From contig JBCDKT010000018.1 of the NCBI GenBank assembly GCA_038746285.1, forward strand, positions 1-64,000: DNA of 64,000 bases, in the 5' to 3' direction. Below are positions 1 to 9,104 of the stretch, in pieces. The notes beneath the pieces were generated by a model. That model had not been told where the DNA came from and made no database searches. It saw only the letters and a list, made by a program, of their open reading frames with translations. A program made the translations under genes and the position numbers. Source of the stretch: Bacteroidota bacterium. GTDB lineage: Bacteria; Bacteroidota; Rhodothermia; Rhodothermales; JANQRZ01. Each line of letters opens with the position of its first letter. The stretch's first letter is position 1.

Positions 1-16
1 CCCCGGAGCCCTGGCG

Positions 17-81
17 GGGGGCGTGGTTGCGCTCTATATTGGGGCCGGCGGGCCCGGGGGGGGGCGGCGCGCCACGCCCCC
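17..81. promoter_or_regulatory. Inverted repeat upstream of proline dehydrogenase
   Basis: A perfect 10-bp inverted repeat (GGGGGCGTGG at 17-26, CCACGCCCCC at 72-81) encloses an AT-rich TATATTGG at 36-43, the only AT-rich patch in this very G/C-rich leader. It could be an operator or a hairpin around a promoter. A -33-like TTG at 28-30 is too close to the TATATTGG for a normal spacer, so the promoter reading is weak. Confidence 0.3.
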
Positions 82-118
82 ACGGGTGCCCCCCGACCCT
101 CGACCCTAGACTCCCACG

Positions 119-976
119 ATGAAACTGCCTTACGCTCTCGCCCGCCGGTTCGTCGCCGGCGAGACCCTGGACGCTGCGCTCCCCGCCGTCCGCGACCTCC
201 GCGCCGACGGCCTCCTGGTCACACTCGACCTGCTCGGCGAGGACGTGGCGGACCGCCGGAAGGCCGAGGACTACGCCCTCGAATACATCCGCATCCTCCG
301 CGTGCTCGACTCCGAGGACAGCACGCTCCCGCCCAACATCTCGATCAAGCTCTCGATGATCGGGCAGCGGATCGACCGCGACTTCTGCGTGGCGAACCTC
401 CGCCGCGTCCTCGACGAGGCCAAGCAACTCGGCGCCTTCGTCCGGCTCGACATGGAGGGTTCCGACCTCACGCCTTCCACGCTCGGCATCTTCGAAGAGG
501 TCTACCCGGACTACCCCGAGAACGTGGGCACCGTGCTCCAGGCCTACCTCCACCGCACCGAGGCCGACGTGGCCCGGATGTGCGAACTCGACGCCCGCAT
601 CCGGCTCTGCAAGGGGGCCTACAAGGAGCCACCGGGCATCGCCTACCAGGCCATGCCCGAGATCCGCGCCAATTACAAGCAGCTCGCCCGCGACCTCATC
701 ACCGGAGCCGGCTACCCCGGCATCGCCACGCACGACGACGAGCTGATCGAGGCCACCAAGACGTTCGTCCGCGCCGAGGGCATCGCGCCCGAGCGCTTCG
801 AGTTCCAGATGCTCTACGGCCTCCGCCCCGAGACGCAGCGCGACCTCGTCCGCGAGGGCTTCAACGTGCGCGTCTACGTACCCTACGGCACCGAGTGGGG
901 CCCCTACTTCACGCGCCGCCTGCGCGAGCGCAAGGAGAACGTCTGGTTCATCGCCAAGACGATGTTCCAACGCTAG
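119..976 (+). CDS. Proline dehydrogenase (monofunctional, FAD-dependent)
   Basis: This 285-aa protein fits the monofunctional bacterial proline dehydrogenases, which oxidise proline to pyrroline-5-carboxylate with FAD in a (beta/alpha)8 barrel and pass electrons to the quinone pool. Visible family motifs are SIKLSMIG near residue 75, RLCKGAYKEP near 161 and the substrate-binding C-terminal helix YVPYGTEWGPYFTRRLRE near 253-270. Length is close to the roughly 300 aa of the short PutA-type enzymes. No P5C dehydrogenase is next to it. The gene ends in TAG inside a CTAG that also holds the stop of the convergent Uma2 gene. Confidence 0.93.
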   Translation: MKLPYALARRFVAGETLDAALPAVRDLRADGLLVTLDLLGEDVADRRKAEDYALEYIRILRVLDSEDSTLPPNISIKLSMIGQRIDRDFCVANLRRVLDEAKQLGAFVRLDMEGSDLTPSTLGIFEEVYPDYPENVGTVLQAYLHRTEADVARMCELDARIRLCKGAYKEPPGIAYQAMPEIRANYKQLARDLITGAGYPGIATHDDELIEATKTFVRAEGIAPERFEFQMLYGLRPETQRDLVREGFNVRVYVPYGTEWGPYFTRRLRERKENVWFIAKTMFQR

Positions 977-1524
977 CCGAAGAGGCCGGCGACGGGCAGC
1001 GCCAGACTCGGCATCAGCGGCGTCGACAGCGTGCCGTCCATGCCTAGCTCGGCAGCGCGCTCGTAAGCCTCCGGACCAGACGGGCGGAACACCTGCACCT
1101 GGTCGACGGCGGGGTCGAGCGTCCAGTATTCGGCGACGCCGAAGCGCGCGTAGAGCGCCCGCTTGCGGACGAGGTCGGTCCGCCGCGTGCTCGGCGAGAG
1201 CACCTCGCAGACGAGGTCCGGCGCGCCCTTGCAGTTAGCCTCGTCCACGATGCGGAGGCGGTCGTCCGCGATGAAGAGCACGTCCGGCTGCACGATATCG
1301 TAGTCCGAGAGCAGCACGTCGAACGGCGCCACGAAAACCTCGCCCAGACCGTGTTCGCGGACGTGAAGCTCCAGTTCGAGTGCGAGCCGGAAGGCAACGC
1401 GCTGATGTTTGGTGAGCGGGGCGGGACTCATGACCTCCTCTCCGTCGATGATCTCGTGGCGGCGCCCGTCCGGTGGGATGAGCGCGTAGTCTTCGTAGGT
1501 GAGCCTGATCGTCTCGGTCTGCAT
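973..1524 (-). CDS. Uma2 family endonuclease-like protein (DUF820)
   Basis: The 183-aa protein has the Uma2/DUF820 layout: an N-terminal LTYEDYALIPPDGRRHEIIDGE segment, IVQPDVLFIAD in the middle (residues ~77-87), then APDLVCEVLSPSTRRTDLVRKRALYARFGVAEYW. The conserved E, PD and EvlS residues are those of the PD-(D/E)XK-like fold. The biological role of this very expanded family is mostly unknown. It lies 36 bp downstream of uvrA on the same strand and overlaps proline dehydrogenase by four bases at a shared CTAG. A second Uma2 protein lies in the trp operon (30071-30766). Confidence 0.88.
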   Translation of the reverse strand: MQTETIRLTYEDYALIPPDGRRHEIIDGEEVMSPAPLTKHQRVAFRLALELELHVREHGLGEVFVAPFDVLLSDYDIVQPDVLFIADDRLRIVDEANCKGAPDLVCEVLSPSTRRTDLVRKRALYARFGVAEYWTLDPAVDQVQVFRPSGPEAYERAAELGMDGTLSTPLMPSLALPVAGLFG

Positions 1525-1560
1525 GGTCCTCCTCGCGGCTGGCGTAGGGAGAAGATAGGG

Positions 1561-4521
1561 TCAGGCGGCGACCTCTTCTGACGGCTCTTCGTCCTCAATC
1601 ATCTCCTCAGTCTCCGGCTCGTCATCGCCGGTCAACTCGTCGAGGTCCACCGTCGCCCCGTCGCCGCTGACGGTGTCCCGGCTCCGGGCGAGTTCTTCGG
1701 CGACGAACGCCGCTGTCGGCGTGTCGGCCACGGCGAGCTGCTCGGGCGTTCCGGCGAAGAGGATCTGCCCGCCCGCCGCCCCGCCGTCGGGGCCGAGGTC
1801 GACCACATGGTCGGCGACTTTCATCACGTCCGAGTTGTGCTCGATCACGAGGACGGTGTTGCCCTTCTCGACGAGCGCCTGGAGGACGCGGAGCAGGTGG
1901 CGGATGTCCTCGAAGTGGAGGCCCGTCGTCGGCTCGTCGAGGATATAGACCGTCGAGCCGGTGCCGGGGCGCGACAGCTCCTTCGAGAGCTTGACGCGCT
2001 GCGCCTCGCCGCCGGAGAGCGTCGTCGCCTGCTGCCCGAGGCGGACGTAGCCCAGCCCGACCGCGTCGAGCGTGCGGAGCTTGCGGGCGATGCGCGGGAC
2101 GGCCTCGAAGAACTCCAGCGCCTCCGAGACGGGCATCGCCAGCACCTCGGCGATGTTCTTACCCTTGTACCGGATCTCCAGCGTCTCGGCGTTGTAGCGC
2201 CGGCCCTTGCACGTCTCGCAGGCGACGTAGACGTCCGGCAGGAAGTTCATCTCCAGCTTGACGATCCCGGCACCCTTGCACGTCTCGCACCGCCCGCCCT
2301 TGGTGTTGAACGAGAAGCGTCCCGGCTTGTAGCCCCGGATCTGCGCCTCGGGAAGTTGAGCGAAGAGGTCGCGGATGTAGGTGAACAGGCCCGTGTAGGT
2401 CGCCGGGTTCGAGCGCGGCGTCCGCCCGATCGGCGACTGGTCGATGGCGATCACCTTGTCGACGTGATCGAGGCCGCTGATCTCGTCGTAGGGCAGCGGG
2501 ACGCGCTGGGCGTTGTGGAAGTGCTGCGCGAGGACCGGGTAGAGCGTCTGGTTGACGAGGCTCGACTTGCCGGACCCCGAGACACCCGTCACGCACGTCA
2601 GCGTCCCGAGCGGGAGGCGGAAAGTGACATCCTTGAGGTTGTGCCCGCGCGCGCCTTCTAGGACGATCTCGTGCCCGTTGCCCGCACGCCGCTCGGCCGG
2701 GACGGGAATCTGCCGGTCGCCCGTCAGGTAGGCGACGGTCAGGCTGCGCTCGGCGGAGCCTTTGGCGAGGTCGCCCGGCGTGCCCGCCCCGAGGACCTCG
2801 CCGCCGTACTCGCCCGCCCCCGGCCCGAGGTCGACCACGAAGTCGGCCGCCTCGATCATCTCGCGGTCGTGCTCGACGACGAGGACGGAGTTGCCGAGGT
2901 CGCGGAGGTTGCGGAGCGAGGCGATGAGCTTGCCGTTGTCGCGCGGGTGGAGGCCAATCGACGGCTCGTCGAGGACGTAGAGCACACCCGTCAGCTGGGT
3001 GCCGATCTGGGTGGCGAGGCGGATGCGCTGGCTCTCGCCGCCGGAGAGCGTCCGCGCCGTCCGGTCGAGCGCGAGGTAGTCCAGCCCGACGTTGAGCAAA
3101 AAGTCCAGCCGCTCGGCGATCTCCTTCACGATCGGCTCGCCGATCACCGCCTGGCGGCCTTCGAGTTTGAGGTCGGCGAACCACGCGCGCAGGCTCCGCA
3201 GGTCCAGCTGCACGAGGTCGGCGATCGAGGCGTCGCCGTCGTAGGTGCCCGTGTTGCCGACGCGGTAGCTGAGCGACTCGGGCTTGAGCCGGCCCCCGCC
3301 GCACGTCCGGCACGGCCGGACCCGCATGAACGCCTCGGCCCACTTCCGCTGAGTCGAGGAGTTGGTCGTCGCGTGGGTGTGGGCGATGTGCTGGTAGACC
3401 CCGCCGAAGCGGTGCTGGTACTTGACCTCGCGGCCCTTGTACGAGTAGACGATGTCGAACTGCTCTTCCCCCGCCCCGTCGAGGATGACGGCCCGCTGCT
3501 CATCCGAGAGCCTCTTGATCGGTGTCTCGAAGTCGAAGTCGTAGGCGTCGGCGACGGCCCGCAGCTGCGAGAACACCCAGATGTCGCGCGGCGCGCCGAG
3601 TGGTGCGAGGCCGCCCTGCTGGATCGACTTCTTCGGGTTCGGGACGACGAGGTCGGGGTCGATCTCTTTGCGCACGCCGAGGCCGTTGCAGTCGGGACAC
3701 GCGCCGTAGGGCGAGTTGAAGCTGAACGTGTTCGGCGAGGGGTCGTCGTACGACAGCCCGCCCTCGGGGTCGGTGAGGTGGCGGCTCATCAGCCGGTCCT
3801 CTCCACCGGGTACGGCCGCGACGAGCGTCCCGCCGCCCATCCCGAGCGCGAGCTCGACCGCCCGCGCGATCCGGGGCCGCACGCCGTCCTTGACGACGAG
3901 CCGGTCCACGACGACCTCGATGTCGTGGATCTTGTAGCGGTCTACCTTCATCCCCTTCGTGATCTCGCGCAACTCGCCGTCGACGCGGACGCGCTCGAAG
4001 CCCTGCCCGGCGAGCTGCTCGAAGAGATCGCGGTAGTGCCCTTTCCGGCCGCGGACGACCGGCGCGAGGACGATCACCTTCGTCCCCTCGTCGAAGCCGA
4101 GGATCGCGTCGATGATCTCGTCGTCCGACTGCCGCCGCATCCGGCGGTGGGACTTGTAAGAGTACGCGTCGGAGGCGCGGGCGTAGAGCAGGCGGAGGAA
4201 GTCGTAGATCTCCGTCACCGTCCCGACCGTCGAGCGCGGGTTGCGGCTGACGGTCTTCTGCTCGATCGCGATGACGGGCGAGAGGCCGTCGATGAAGTCG
4301 ATGTCGGGCCGCTCCATGACCCCGAGGAACTGCCGGGCGTAGGCGCTCAGGCTCTCCATGTAGCGCCGCTGCCCCTCGGCGTAGATCGTGTCGAAGGCGA
4401 GGCTCGACTTGCCGCTCCCGCTCAGGCCCGTGATGACGACGAGCTCGCCGCGCGGCAGGTCGAGGTCGATGTTCTGGAGGTTGTGCTCGCGGGCACCGCG
4501 AATCGTGATCTGGTCGTCCAT
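1561..4521 (-). CDS. uvrA: Excinuclease ABC subunit A (UvrA)
   Basis: UvrA is the DNA-damage sensor of nucleotide excision repair, a dimeric ABC ATPase that loads UvrB. The 986-aa product has both ATPase halves. The first has Walker [10 protein letters not shown] near residue 32 and signature [12 protein letters not shown]. The second has GVSGSGKSS near 650 and [15 protein letters not shown]. Both zinc modules are present (CPDCNG ... CRTCGGG and CETCKGAG ... CETCKGRR). It is longer than the usual ~940 aa because of an acidic Glu/Asp-rich C-terminal tail of about 35 residues. Start ATG at 4521 gives the standard [13 protein letters not shown]-terminus. Confidence 0.98.
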   Translation of the reverse strand: MDDQITIRGAREHNLQNIDLDLPRGELVVITGLSGSGKSSLAFDTIYAEGQRRYMESLSAYARQFLGVMERPDIDFIDGLSPVIAIEQKTVSRNPRSTVGTVTEIYDFLRLLYARASDAYSYKSHRRMRRQSDDEIIDAILGFDEGTKVIVLAPVVRGRKGHYRDLFEQLAGQGFERVRVDGELREITKGMKVDRYKIHDIEVVVDRLVVKDGVRPRIARAVELALGMGGGTLVAAVPGGEDRLMSRHLTDPEGGLSYDDPSPNTFSFNSPYGACPDCNGLGVRKEIDPDLVVPNPKKSIQQGGLAPLGAPRDIWVFSQLRAVADAYDFDFETPIKRLSDEQRAVILDGAGEEQFDIVYSYKGREVKYQHRFGGVYQHIAHTHATTNSSTQRKWAEAFMRVRPCRTCGGGRLKPESLSYRVGNTGTYDGDASIADLVQLDLRSLRAWFADLKLEGRQAVIGEPIVKEIAERLDFLLNVGLDYLALDRTARTLSGGESQRIRLATQIGTQLTGVLYVLDEPSIGLHPRDNGKLIASLRNLRDLGNSVLVVEHDREMIEAADFVVDLGPGAGEYGGEVLGAGTPGDLAKGSAERSLTVAYLTGDRQIPVPAERRAGNGHEIVLEGARGHNLKDVTFRLPLGTLTCVTGVSGSGKSSLVNQTLYPVLAQHFHNAQRVPLPYDEISGLDHVDKVIAIDQSPIGRTPRSNPATYTGLFTYIRDLFAQLPEAQIRGYKPGRFSFNTKGGRCETCKGAGIVKLEMNFLPDVYVACETCKGRRYNAETLEIRYKGKNIAEVLAMPVSEALEFFEAVPRIARKLRTLDAVGLGYVRLGQQATTLSGGEAQRVKLSKELSRPGTGSTVYILDEPTTGLHFEDIRHLLRVLQALVEKGNTVLVIEHNSDVMKVADHVVDLGPDGGAAGGQILFAGTPEQLAVADTPTAAFVAEELARSRDTVSGDGATVDLDELTGDDEPETEEMIEDEEPSEEVAA

Positions 4522-4568
4522 CGGGAGGCGGGATGGGCAAAGGCGCGTGTTCGGGAACCCAAGCTGCC

Positions 4569-4647
4569 TGTCATCCCGGACTGCGATCCGGGATCTCGTG
4601 AGGGCTGCGCCGTCCTCTGGAGATCCTGAAACGAGTTCAGGATGACA
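4569..4647. repeat. REP-like double hairpin
   Basis: Two adjacent hairpins lie between TGTCATCC (4569-4576) and GGATGACA (4640-4647). The left one is ATCCCGGA/TCCGGGAT around a 6-nt loop. The right one is ATCCTGAA/TTCAGGAT around a 5-nt loop. A diverged relative lies at 20660-20724. It occupies much of the 303-bp gap between uvrA and the next gene; I see no further gene in that gap. Confidence 0.7.
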
Positions 4648-4824
4648 TTGCGTGGGGTCCCCGAACGTAGCCTGGTTCCAACCGGAGACGGTCCGCCCCG
4701 TTCCAGCCTGGGGCGGCCCGCGTGGTGAAGGTCGGGTAAGATTGCCCCCCCGGACTGACGACAGCCTGTCAGCACGAATCGAGACGCCTCATGTCGTAGC
4801 TTGTGCTGGACTAATCTCCTAGTG

Positions 4825-5079
4825 ATGCTTCCACCCAACGACACGCACCCCGACGCCGCGCGCGTGCAGTTCCAGCTTCTGCGCGAGGCGGGGACCGCGC
4901 ACCGCCTCCGCCTCACCTTCGGCCTGACCCAGGAGGCGCTCAACCTATCGACCGAGGCGCTGCAACGACGGCGTCCTGACCTGAGCGGTGACGACCGACT
5001 CCTGTATACCGTTTCTCTTCGCTACGGCGACGTCCTGGCCGAGGCCGTGCGGGCCGACCTCGACCGCCGCCGTCTGTGA
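4825..5079 (+). CDS. Small protein coupled to a nucleotidyltransferase
   Basis: This 84-aa product is unrecognised. It is predicted all-helical, with the central stretch LRLTFGLTQEALNLSTEALQ followed by a charged C-terminus. The ATG at 4825 was preferred over an upstream in-frame TTG at 4801. Its TGA overlaps the GTG of the nucleotidyltransferase-like gene (GTGA at 5076-5079), so the two are probably translationally coupled. The small-protein-plus-nucleotidyltransferase layout resembles antitoxin/toxin or MNT-type pairs, but that is only inferred from context. Confidence 0.6.
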   Translation: MLPPNDTHPDAARVQFQLLREAGTAHRLRLTFGLTQEALNLSTEALQRRRPDLSGDDRLLYTVSLRYGDVLAEAVRADLDRRRL

Positions 5080-5675
5080 GCCGTCCCGCCCCGGACTTGC
5101 TGAACGCACTACGTCCCGTCATTGCGGCCTTTGAGCGGCTTGGGGTCGCGTACTTCGTCGGCGGCTCCGTCGCAAGTTCGGCCTACGGCCTGCCGCGCAC
5201 GACGCTCGACGTGGACCTCGTGGCCGACCTGAAGACCGTGCACGTCGAGCCGTTCGTGCAGGCGCTCGAAGCGGATTACTACGTTTCGGCCTCGATGATC
5301 GGAGAAGCACTGGCGCAGCGCTCGTCGTTCAACGTGATCCACTTCGCCACGATGCTCAAACTCGACGTGTTCGTGCTCGGGGCGACCGCCTACGACCAGG
5401 AGGCCTTTCGGCGAGCCCAGGCGCTCCACGCTCCGGCGAAGGCGCTGCCCGCTGTGCTGGCTGCCGCCGAGGACGTAGTGCTCCACAAGCTGCTCTGGTA
5501 CCGGATGGGCGACGAGGTCTCGGAGCGGCAGTGGGGCGATGTGCTCGGCGTACTCAAGGTGCAAGGCGAAGCGCTCGACGCAACCTATCTGCGCCGGTGG
5601 GCAGCTTCGCTCGGCGTGTCCGATCTGCTGGCCCGAGCGCTCGGCGAGGCGGGGCTGCCGCTTCTCGACGCCTGA
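5076..5675 (+). CDS. Nucleotidyltransferase-fold protein (DUF6036/AbiEii-like)
   Basis: The 199-aa product carries a minimal nucleotidyltransferase signature: [12 protein letters not shown] near residue 26 followed by [10 protein letters not shown] near 43-52, which supplies the GGS and DxD metal-binding positions. After that come a KLDVFVLG strand and a helical C-terminal part. Such proteins are often annotated as nucleotidyl transferases of AbiEii/DUF6036 type, some of which act in toxin-antitoxin or phage-abortive systems. The substrate cannot be read from the sequence. GTG start overlaps the previous gene by four bases. Confidence 0.7.
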   Translation: MSRPAPDLLNALRPVIAAFERLGVAYFVGGSVASSAYGLPRTTLDVDLVADLKTVHVEPFVQALEADYYVSASMIGEALAQRSSFNVIHFATMLKLDVFVLGATAYDQEAFRRAQALHAPAKALPAVLAAAEDVVLHKLLWYRMGDEVSERQWGDVLGVLKVQGEALDATYLRRWAASLGVSDLLARALGEAGLPLLDA

Positions 5676-5762
5676 GCGTGACCGCCCCGGCACGCTATTC
5701 CCCGGCGCTTCAAGACCCGGCCGGGGCAACCGGCGTACATCCCGGCGATCTTTCCCGACCTC

Positions 5763-8078
5763 ATGCTCCGCGTCGCCGACTTCCTCCTCCGCTTCCCGCG
5801 TCTCGCCTTCGGCACGCTCGCCGTGCTCTCGGTCGCCGCGATGGCCTACCTCGCGGTCGGCGGCATCCGGTTCGACTACAACCTGGAGAACTTCCTCCCG
5901 GCCGACGACCCGAAGATCCAGGAGTACCGCGCCTTCACCGAGGTCTACGAGCCCGACGACGCCTTCATCGTGGTCGGCTTCGAGACGGAGGACGTGTTCA
6001 GCTTCGGGACGCTGACCGACCTCCGGGCGATGACGACGGCACTCGAAGCCATCGAGGGCGTGGAGGACGTGGCGTCGGCGACCTCGCTCGAAAACCTGCG
6101 CGGGACGCCGGGCGGCGTCGAGGTCGCCCCGCTTGTCGGCGAAATCGTGGACCACCCGGACTCGTTGCGGGCCGTCCGCGAGGCCGTGCTCGGGGACTCG
6201 CTCGCGGCGGGCTACGTGGTCAACGAAGCCGGGACGGCGACGGCGCTTTTCATCCGCATCGACCCGGCGCTGAACTCGTTCGCCACGCGGGGCACGATCA
6301 TCGGCGAGGCCGAGGCCGCCCTCGCGCCGCTCGCCGAGCGCTACGACTTCCGGTGGTCGGGCTACCCGTACCTCCGCAACGCCTACGTGACGCTCCTCCA
6401 GACGGAGGTCGTCCGGTCGATTGGCCTCGCGTCGCTCGTCATCATCCTCGTCCTGATCTGGATGTTCCGCAACGTGCGCGGCGTCGTGCTCCCGCTCATC
6501 GTGGTCTGGCTCGGGGTGCTGTGGACGATCACGGCGATGATGCTCTTCGGCTCGTCGATCGACGTACTGACGAGCACGCTCGCGGCACTCATCCTGGTGG
6601 TCGCGGTGGCCGACTCACTGCACCTCCTGGCGAAATACTACGACGGCCTCGGAGCCGGGCTGGACAAGCGCGAGGCGATCCGGCAGATGGCCTACCGCCT
6701 CGGCGCAGCAACGCTGCTCACGAGCGTCACGACCGCCATCGGCTTCGGCACGCTCGCCACGAGCCAGGTGGTCCCGATGAAGCGCTTCGGCGCGTTCACC
6801 GCGATTGGGGTCGTGCTGACGTTCGCGCTCTCGCTGGTGCTCATCACGACGGTCCTGCTCTGGACGAAGCCGCCGACGAAGGAGCAGATCGCCCGCCTCA
6901 GCCTGGGCGGTTTCAACCGGTTTCTGGCGTGGGTGGACGGCTTCACCGAGCGCCGGGCGAAGGCGATCCTCGTGGCGAGCGCCGTCGTGTGCGCCCTGAG
7001 CCTCCTCGGCGCGTCGCAGCTCCGGGTCAACTCGTACATCAACGACGACCTCGGCCCGCGCACGCAGGTCTACCAGGACATCCGGTTCTTCGAGGAGAAC
7101 ATCGTCTCGCCGTTCCGCTTCGAGGTCGTGCTGACGGCCGACGAGCCGGACGCGTTCAAGGACCCCGCGCTGCTGCAGACCGTCGAGGCCGTCGAGCGCT
7201 GGCTCGACGCGCAGCCGCCGGTCAAGCGGGTCGTCTCCCCGGCCGACCTCCTCAAGCAGCTCAACCGCGCCCTCCGCGCCGACTCCGCCTCGGCCTACCG
7301 CCTGCCCCGGAGTGCCGACCTCGCCGCGCAGTACTTCTTCCTCCTCGAACTGACCGACGAGGACGCCCTCCGCCGGCTCGTGGACTTCGACTACGGCGAG
7401 GTCCGCATCAGCGCGCAGATGGACGACGTCGGCTCTGCCCAGATCAAGACCTTCCAGCGCGACTTCGACGCCTTCCTCGCCGAGACGCTGCCGCCGAACG
7501 TGGAGGCGACGAAGACCGGGACGATCGCCCTCGCCGCCGGGCTGGCCGACTACCTCGTCGAGAGCCTCCTGCTCTCGCTCGGCCTCGCGTTCGTGTTCAT
7601 CTCGATCCTGATGGGAGTGCTGTTCCGCGACGCCAAGCTGGTGCTGATCTCGCTGCTCCCGAACATTGCGCCGCTCGTCGTGATCGCCGGGCTGATGGGC
7701 GTCACCGGGATCGAGATCAAGCCCGCGACGGCCGTCATCTTCTCGATTGCCTTCGGGATCGCGATCGACGACACGATCCACATGCTGGCTCGGCTCCGGC
7801 AGGAACTCGGGGCCGGCGCTCCGTTCCGCGAGGCGCTCCGCTCGACGATCCTCGGGACCGGCAAGGCGGTGATCCTGACCTCGATCATCCTCTTCGGCGG
7901 CTTCATCGTGCTCACGACGAGCGTCTTTCAGAGCACGACCTACATGGGTCTCCTCGTCTCGGCGACGGTCGCGCTCGCGGTGCTTTCGGACCTCTTCCTG
8001 CTCCCGGCGCTGCTCCACGTCGTCGCTCCGAAGGCGGCGACGGCGGACGTGGACGAGGCGGAGCAGATCGCGGCGTGA
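5763..8078 (+). CDS. MMPL/RND-superfamily exporter
   Basis: The 771-aa membrane protein has the duplicated RND architecture: one N-terminal transmembrane helix, a large extracytoplasmic loop (~residues 35-210), five clustered helices, then the same pattern again (second loop ~residues 425-600). Family motifs are [11 protein letters not shown] after TM1, [16 protein letters not shown] in the first helix cluster and [15 protein letters not shown] in the second. Related proteins export lipids or hopanoids, or act as proton-driven efflux pumps. No membrane-fusion protein or outer-membrane factor is adjacent, so an RND tripartite pump is not supported and the substrate is unknown. Confidence 0.9.
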   Translation: MLRVADFLLRFPRLAFGTLAVLSVAAMAYLAVGGIRFDYNLENFLPADDPKIQEYRAFTEVYEPDDAFIVVGFETEDVFSFGTLTDLRAMTTALEAIEGVEDVASATSLENLRGTPGGVEVAPLVGEIVDHPDSLRAVREAVLGDSLAAGYVVNEAGTATALFIRIDPALNSFATRGTIIGEAEAALAPLAERYDFRWSGYPYLRNAYVTLLQTEVVRSIGLASLVIILVLIWMFRNVRGVVLPLIVVWLGVLWTITAMMLFGSSIDVLTSTLAALILVVAVADSLHLLAKYYDGLGAGLDKREAIRQMAYRLGAATLLTSVTTAIGFGTLATSQVVPMKRFGAFTAIGVVLTFALSLVLITTVLLWTKPPTKEQIARLSLGGFNRFLAWVDGFTERRAKAILVASAVVCALSLLGASQLRVNSYINDDLGPRTQVYQDIRFFEENIVSPFRFEVVLTADEPDAFKDPALLQTVEAVERWLDAQPPVKRVVSPADLLKQLNRALRADSASAYRLPRSADLAAQYFFLLELTDEDALRRLVDFDYGEVRISAQMDDVGSAQIKTFQRDFDAFLAETLPPNVEATKTGTIALAAGLADYLVESLLLSLGLAFVFISILMGVLFRDAKLVLISLLPNIAPLVVIAGLMGVTGIEIKPATAVIFSIAFGIAIDDTIHMLARLRQELGAGAPFREALRSTILGTGKAVILTSIILFGGFIVLTTSVFQSTTYMGLLVSATVALAVLSDLFLLPALLHVVAPKAATADVDEAEQIAA

Positions 8079-8125
8079 CCACCGCCGGTGCAACCGCCGC
8101 CGGGCGAACGCCGTTCGCGCCTACC

Positions 8126-8500
8126 ATGAAACGCGCTCTCCGGTTCATCCTGCGCCGTGTCCGCGCACTGCCGCGCCGGGCGCTCATCGGCCTCGTGCGG
8201 TTCTACCAGCTTGCGATCTCGCCGCACTTCCCGTCGAGCTGCCGGTTCACGCCGACGTGCTCGCAGTACGCCATCCTCGCGCTGCGGCGCTACGGGGCGG
8301 TGCGCGGGTCGATCCTCGCGGCGTGGCGCATCCTCCGGTGCAACCCCTGGGGCGGGCACGGTCACGACCCGCCGCGCTGGTTCGGCGAGACGGGAGAGGA
8401 AGAGCGGATGCGGGGAAGAGGGGAAGAGGACGCAGAATCCCCAGCATCGCCTTCTCTCCCACCCTCCCTCTCTCCCACACCCCCTCTCCCCAACCCGTGA
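8126..8500 (+). CDS. yidD: Membrane protein insertion efficiency factor YidD
   Basis: The first ~85 residues are a canonical Yid[23 protein letters not shown], then [21 protein letters not shown] and GGHGHDPP. YidD is a small amphipathic protein that helps YidC/Sec insertion at the inner membrane. The reading frame continues for about 40 residues into a low-complexity tail (acidic/Arg-rich, then Ser/Pro/Leu-rich). That tail is encoded by an imperfect purine-rich/pyrimidine-rich inverted repeat (about 8390-8496), so it looks acquired. The TGA overlaps the GTG start of the MoaB-like gene (GTGA, 8497-8500). Confidence 0.93.
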   Translation: MKRALRFILRRVRALPRRALIGLVRFYQLAISPHFPSSCRFTPTCSQYAILALRRYGAVRGSILAAWRILRCNPWGGHGHDPPRWFGETGEEERMRGRGEEDAESPASPSLPPSLSPTPPLPNP

Positions 8501-9021
8501 GCTACGCCGAGCACAAGCAGAAGTCGAAAGACACGCCCGTCACCTGCGCCGTCCTCACGGTCTCCGACACGCGCACGCCCGACACCGACGCGAGCGGCGC
8601 GCTCCTCCGCAAGCGGCTCGGCGATGCCGGGCACGAGGTTACGCACTACGCCATTGTCCCCGACGACGCCGGGGCGATCCGGGCGCAGCTAGCGGCGTGG
8701 GGGGGCGAAGTCGAGGTCGTCGTCACGACGGGCGGGACGGGAATTGCACGGCGCGACACGACGGTCGAGGTCGCCGAGGCGTTGTTCGAGAAGACGATCC
8801 CCGGCTTCGGCGAGCTGTTTCGGATGCTGTCGTTTGAGGAGATCGGCGCGGGGGCGATGCTCTCGCGGGCGGCGGCCGGGGTCTACGGCGACGCACCGAC
8901 GCTGCTGTTCTGCTGCCCTGGCTCCCGGAACGCCGTCGCCCTCGCCGCCGACCGGCTGATCGTCCCCGAGCTTCGGCACCTCGTCTGGGAGATCGTGCGG
9001 CAGCAGACGTCGGGGGGCTAG
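8497..9021 (+). CDS. moaB: MoaB/Mog-domain molybdopterin biosynthesis protein
   Basis: The 174-aa product has the MoaB/MogA fold that acts in adenylylation of molybdopterin. Visible motifs are [16 protein letters not shown] (residues ~18-33), [15 protein letters not shown] for nucleotide and molybdopterin binding, and the C-terminal [15 protein letters not shown] at 8497 is the only start that leaves the domain intact without the proline-rich upstream frame, and it overlaps the yidD stop by four bases. No other molybdopterin genes are nearby. Whether it is MoaB or MogA in function cannot be decided by eye. Confidence 0.9.
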   Translation: MSYAEHKQKSKDTPVTCAVLTVSDTRTPDTDASGALLRKRLGDAGHEVTHYAIVPDDAGAIRAQLAAWGGEVEVVVTTGGTGIARRDTTVEVAEALFEKTIPGFGELFRMLSFEEIGAGAMLSRAAAGVYGDAPTLLFCCPGSRNAVALAADRLIVPELRHLVWEIVRQQTSGG

Positions 9022-9104
9022 GGCAAAAACCCGTCGCTAGTTGCGGTTGTGTGTGTCCGGTGCCTATGGTTAGGCCACAGCACATCCACATATCATGCTC
9101 CGTC

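Noticed and set aside
2671-4629. Long open frame on the plus strand opposite uvrA (652 codons)
   Set aside because: It is the antisense shadow of a GC-rich gene with strong third-position bias; uvrA motifs fill the other strand and the product has no recognisable domain.
5531-8500. 989-codon plus-strand frame overlapping the MMPL gene
   Set aside because: Only its last 125 codons (from ATG 8126) are real, as yidD; the rest is the Arg/Pro-rich shadow of the exporter gene.
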